Assembly: GCA_003194525.1 (NCBI GenBank)
Contig: NBIV01000043.1
Span: 353,818-417,817, forward strand
Direction: 5' to 3'
DNA from: Gracilariopsis chorda
Lineage: Eukaryota > Rhodophyta > Florideophyceae > Gracilariales > Gracilariaceae
Length of the DNA: 64,000 nucleotides
The notes beneath the pieces are model-generated. The model made no database searches, had not been told where the DNA came from, and saw only the letters and a program-made list of their open reading frames with translations. Below are positions 60,520 to 64,000 of the stretch, piece after piece. How positions within the stretch are numbered: the stretch's first letter is position 1; every line of letters begins with the position of its first letter. Both the position numbers and the translations under genes were made by a program.

Positions 60520-61722
60520 GCTTGGTAGATGTCAACAAACAGCACAGGTGCGATGAAAGACCTACGGCACTTAAGAAGTACAAAAATGGCAACAACGACA
60601 ACAATAACAACAAAAACAACGACAACAACAACAACAAAACTTCAAATTCGGGCGCACTGACGGGAGAAACTACCTCCGCTACCCTAGGGTGTCGGACCCC
60701 TGGCCCCGGAGATGCTCCGGGTACAAGACGTCTTCTTCTGTCTTCCCTCTCCTACGTCTAAGGAGAAGATGCGTCGCTCTCTACGAGGCTTCCAGAGGAT
60801 GGTTAATGACCCAAGATATGCCTTCACCAAGTATAACCCTCTCTGGCCTCTTGCAAGAACTTGCGCGACCTCGCAACTGAAGCTACTATGGCAACCAAAG
60901 TACGCTGCTAACGCGCAACCACTTAAGGTCACACGCGGCCTGATCCTAAGAAGGAGGTCAGCCTACGCCACGTCGCCTCCCCGCACAAACGCCCAAGGGT
61001 CAGATGCACGGATCAAAAGCTCGTTATGGAATACCTTCGCAACAGCCCAAGAATCCCGACACGCAGTCAGGATCAAAACAAATAATTCAATCACCCGCAC
61101 CAGCGCAGTACGCCACGGCACCCCGTCCACAGATGCACCCGCTGAACTTACCAGGTCTTAACGACCGTCACCGTTATCTGTCCAAATGGACCGGTGGGAA
61201 GCCGCTCGACAGTACACCCGCTTTGGTTCAAGCCGCCAGGCTCATGTCCCCGGATACCTGGAATCACCCAAAGTAACCCGGATCAACCGCTCGTCGCACT
61301 GGACACCAGATGATGATTAACAAACACGAAAAACAAACAACTGCTGAGCACACGATCACGGAGCCCAGACTTCGAAACTAGACCGACTCGACCTCACGGA
61401 TACGACCCGACAAACGACTCGGAGATCCTAAAACACAAGATAGAGGGAGTGTCACACACAAGTAGATAGCGATCGACAACACGGGCAACAACGGAGGCCC
61501 AACTCCACAACGATAGGAAGTAAACGTCGAACCACTACCACCACAACGCCCTCAGGGAGGAACGCAAACCCAAGGAGAATGACCAACACCGACCAACAAT
61601 GGGATCAAGACACCCGACGCAACGACGAAAGAGGCAACAACAGCGAAACGGATGAACGGCGGTGAGGGAGAGCGGCGACAGACGAACGATACGGAAAGGG
61701 ATAGCGGCAGTGGTCAGCGGGG
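60520..61722 (-). other. Untranslated leader of B-III
   Basis: AAC-rich run about 60590-60638, conserved hairpin block (GGAGAAACTACCTCC on +, stem weakened) at 60663-60677, antisense open frame with ATG at 61004 to 61276. Confidence 0.75.
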
Positions 61723-61736
61723 CTGGGCCCATAACC
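61723..61736 (-). other. Primer-binding site of B-III
   Basis: CTGGGCCCATAACC on +, adjacent to the 5' LTR. Confidence 0.9.
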
Positions 61737-62544
61737 TGTTGAAAGTTGAAAGAAAGTTGAGGGGATGGAAGGGAAGTTCGCCAGCTCTAGCTTGGATTTA
61801 CTTGGAGGTCCTTCAGGCACATCTTATATACCACTTTAAACTCGAATTGCGCGGGAACACCAACTACAAGTAAAACCTAAACCACTAAGCAGGGACACTC
61901 AATACTACCAATCATCATCTAACATGACATAGCCAGCTCAGCACAACCTCATTACACCAACGCACACCAACGCACCAATGTTCTGTAATAGTTACGTGCA
62001 TACACATGACCATGACAAGGCACAAATTCACGACTCCAACACACGCCAGCACATGCCAACACATCACGGTAAGTCAACACGTCACGGTAAAGTCGGCACG
62101 TAACCTGTGGCGTTAGTGCCATGTCATCATGTGGCAATGCACACAACACCCACGTCATCAATATACCCGTGCATGTGTAAACCTGTTGACAGTGCATGCG
62201 CACCTTACCATTGTACCAACCACTGCTGTACCACTTGTACCAGGTGTCAACCACGTACCACTTGTACCAGGTGTCAACCACTTCATCAGTATCCCCTGCA
62301 CACAACGTACACTGTGACCACTGTAGTAGCTGGACACGTGGGTGTGTCCAACCGATCCAGTTTATGCCATACCACTTGTACGCACCACGTTGCATATGTA
62401 CATTTGCAGTAGCCAATCAGAAGCCAGTTTCACGTTGGGTTCGCGCACACGCGCATATGCGCTTTTGCAGAGGTACCCTCTAAAACAGCCCATGCTCCCC
62501 GGAACATTTGGTTTTCAGTGACAGCACAGGTACTACTGCCAACA
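61737..62544 (-). repeat. 5' LTR of B-III
   Basis: 808 bp, with the same roughly 27-bp tandem duplication as the 3' LTR plus two single-base insertions. Confidence 0.94.
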
Positions 62545-62558
62545 CTGGGCCCATAACC
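62545..62558 (-). other. Primer-binding site of A2-III, separated from its leader
   Basis: CTGGG (target duplication) plus CCCATAACC. The 14-base site is rebuilt by the duplication next to the LTR, but the leader and gag are now 6.9 kb away beyond B-III. Confidence 0.88.
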
Positions 62559-63368
62559 TGATGATAGTAATGTTAGTTGGGCTACGGCGGATCTGTAGAA
62601 CAAAGAAAAAGAAAAAAGAAGCAGTGAAGGTTGCCAGTCTTGGGGCGAGTTTACTTGGTAGTGCAACTTCAGCGTGTTATATAGCACCTCTACGTCACAC
62701 TACAACTACAAGAAAACCCTATACCACTAAGTGGGGACACCCAATACTACCAATCATAAACAAACATAACACAATAAGGGTTGCACACACTGATTACAGC
62801 CAAGTACAACCATGCATAACAACATAACAACACATTACAACAATGCAGACCAAGTGAACCAAGTAGCCAGCAACGCACAATAAGTGAACCGGACACGCCA
62901 ACAATGTGCCAGCATGTTGCAGCACTGTATAAACACTTACTCGCATCATCATGACAATGACAAAGCACAAATACACATGCCACCGCATCCATGTACATAC
63001 GCTAGTGTGTTGCGTGCATGGCACGTGCCTGCTTGCACAACCGCACACATGACACACTTCCATATACTGTAAACCACATGTAGCCACACATATTCTTCAG
63101 TACCATACCCATTCACCTTATGCCAAGTGGCCAGTTCCGTGCCAAGAGCCCATAGAATGCATAACACTTGTAACCAATACGTTGCATATGAGTGTTTGCA
63201 GTAGCCAATCATATGCCCGTTTCACGTTGGGTTTGAGAACACACGCATATGCGCTTTTTGTAAAGCAGGTCCCAAAAACAGCCCTCCGTTATATGAAACT
63301 TTGTTTCAAGTGTTGCACCATGATGTCCCAGTACTACCCGGCACTCGACTACGTGCTAAACATCAACA
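62559..63368 (-). repeat. 5' LTR of A2-III
   Basis: 810 bp, closely matching 49792-50602 with small indels (for example near 63003 and 63255). Confidence 0.92.
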
Positions 63369-63501
63369 GAGAACACACGCATATGCGCTTTTGTAGAGCA
63401 GGTACCAAAAACAGCCCTCCGTTATATGAAACTTTGGTTTCAAGTGTTGCACCATGATGTCTTAGGACTACCAGGCGCTCCACTATGTGCTAACATCAAC
63501 A
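63369..63501 (-). repeat. A2 LTR stub (133 bp)
   Basis: The U3 start of another A2 LTR, ending CTAACATCAACA. Its variants (AGGACTACCAGG, TATGTGCTAAC) match the A2-I/A2-II LTR at 15977-16788 rather than A2-III, so it is probably what is left of the A2-Ib 5' LTR. Confidence 0.8.
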
Positions 63502-64000
63502 AGTACGACGTAAATACCTTAGCACGCGCTTCACCGCTCGATGACAATACCGAGTTGGTGCTTTCTGAAAGTGTGCTAGGATAAGTACAGGTGCCAATAT
63601 GTCCAAACGTGTCCGTAATGCCAGGTACAGCAGAGACCCGATCATCTGCTGATACAACTGGACTTCAAATGGGGACTTGTTCTCCTCCGCATCAAGCGAG
63701 GAAAAGAAGGATTCCACCATTAGGCTTCCTGTAGGCTTGCTACATTCCAGTCCAAACCGGCGTAACATTCCACTGACATACAACGGCTGTGCTAGTTTCA
63801 CACCTAACAGTTGGCCATTGGAGTCCATGTTCCAGCTTAATTCAACACCAAGATACATTCTGACACGAGTCTCAACACGTAGGTCATACAGTGACTTGAG
63901 CTCCTCCACTATGTGGGAACGTTGTTCAGCAGTTGGCGTAAAGATGAGAAGGTCATCTACGTATACCAGGATGTATGCGTAAGTGTTGCCGGCTAGTTTG
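63502..64000 (-). pseudogene. A2-IIb RT fragment
   Basis: RT with YVDDLLIF (codons near 63950) and the segment up to KRVLRYLR; runs off the window. Residues LGVELSWNMDS and SLDAEE are shared with A2-II (24500-25000) against A2-III, so this is probably the second copy of A2-II. Its RNase H and 3' end are deleted: the fragment joins the LTR stub directly. Confidence 0.85.

Larger units (their letters stand above)
55668..62544 (-). mobile_element. B-III, full-length family B element inside the A2-III primer site
   Basis: 6877 bp, LTRs of 806 and 808 bp, target duplication CTGGG (55663-55667, 62545-62549). Both LTRs carry a tandem duplication of about 27 bp in U3 not present in B-I or B-II. Two frameshifts in the coding frame. 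Confidence 0.96.
49792..63368 (-). mobile_element. A2-III, family A element with intact polyprotein, split by B-III
   Basis: 3' LTR 49792-50602, ORF 50597-54883, leader 54884-55667, primer site split by B-III, 5' LTR 62559-63368. The two LTRs are nearly identical by eye, with a few single-base differences and indels. Left flank AGTGG; the matching right flank is not at 63369, which is explained by the inversion described in the findings. Confidence 0.92.

Noticed and set aside
1-64000. CRISPR arrays, phage, integron or bacterial operon
   Set aside because: Repeats are LTRs hundreds of bases long with copia coding between them; no short regularly spaced repeats and no bacterial gene.

Overview
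This window is eukaryotic DNA built almost entirely of nested Ty1/copia-type LTR retrotransposons. No host gene, rRNA, tRNA gene or CRISPR array was found. The host cannot be named from these bases. The element type and a primer site matching eukaryotic initiator tRNA-Met prove a eukaryote; an oomycete or other protist is only a guess. The only stretch that is not copia sequence is a 518-bp hairpin-rich insert at 17994-18511.

Working names. Family A has a single gag-protease-integrase-RT-RNase H frame starting MSDSEVES. Its LTR subtypes are A1 (803 bp), A2 (about 811 bp) and A3 (792 bp). Family B has a frame starting MDSFGG and a 779-bp LTR. Where both ends can be checked, insertions show 5-bp target duplications. 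Nearly all share a primer-binding site GGTTATGGGCCCAG directly after the 5' LTR, complementary to the anticodon half of initiator tRNA-Met, as in Drosophila copia.

Layout. 1-13491: A1-I (+), split by B-I (-, 3949-10768). 13492-16788: A2-I (-), cut in its integrase by A1-I. 15977-28183: A2-II (-), which shares an LTR with A2-I and is split by A1-II (-, 17081-24283); A1-II carries the 518-bp insert. 28184-32601: A3-I (-), a gag-protease element without RT, inserted in the gag of A2-II and carrying a solo B LTR (31786-32564). 32602-46925: A1-III (+), carrying a solo A1 LTR (35259-36061) and the nearly intact B-II (+, 38214-45041). 46926-49791: A2-Ib, a second copy of A2-I whose gag half is inverted. 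49792-63368: A2-III (-), with an uninterrupted 1428-codon polyprotein, but B-III (-, 55668-62544) sits inside its primer-binding site. 63369-64000: an LTR stub and RT fragment (A2-IIb) matching A2-II.

History read from the joins. A1-III has different 5-bp flanks at its two ends. Its right half and right flank match those of A1-I, so it is best explained as a crossover product that duplicated the A2-I/A2-II region. In the second copy an A2 element entered A2-Ib (duplication AGTGG), and the gag half was then flipped, probably by exchange between inverted LTRs.

Most copies are broken by stops, frameshifts or lost catalytic residues. A2-III (open frame) and B-II (one stop codon) are the youngest-looking. 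A3-I keeps a long open frame although its integrase is dead and its RT is gone.
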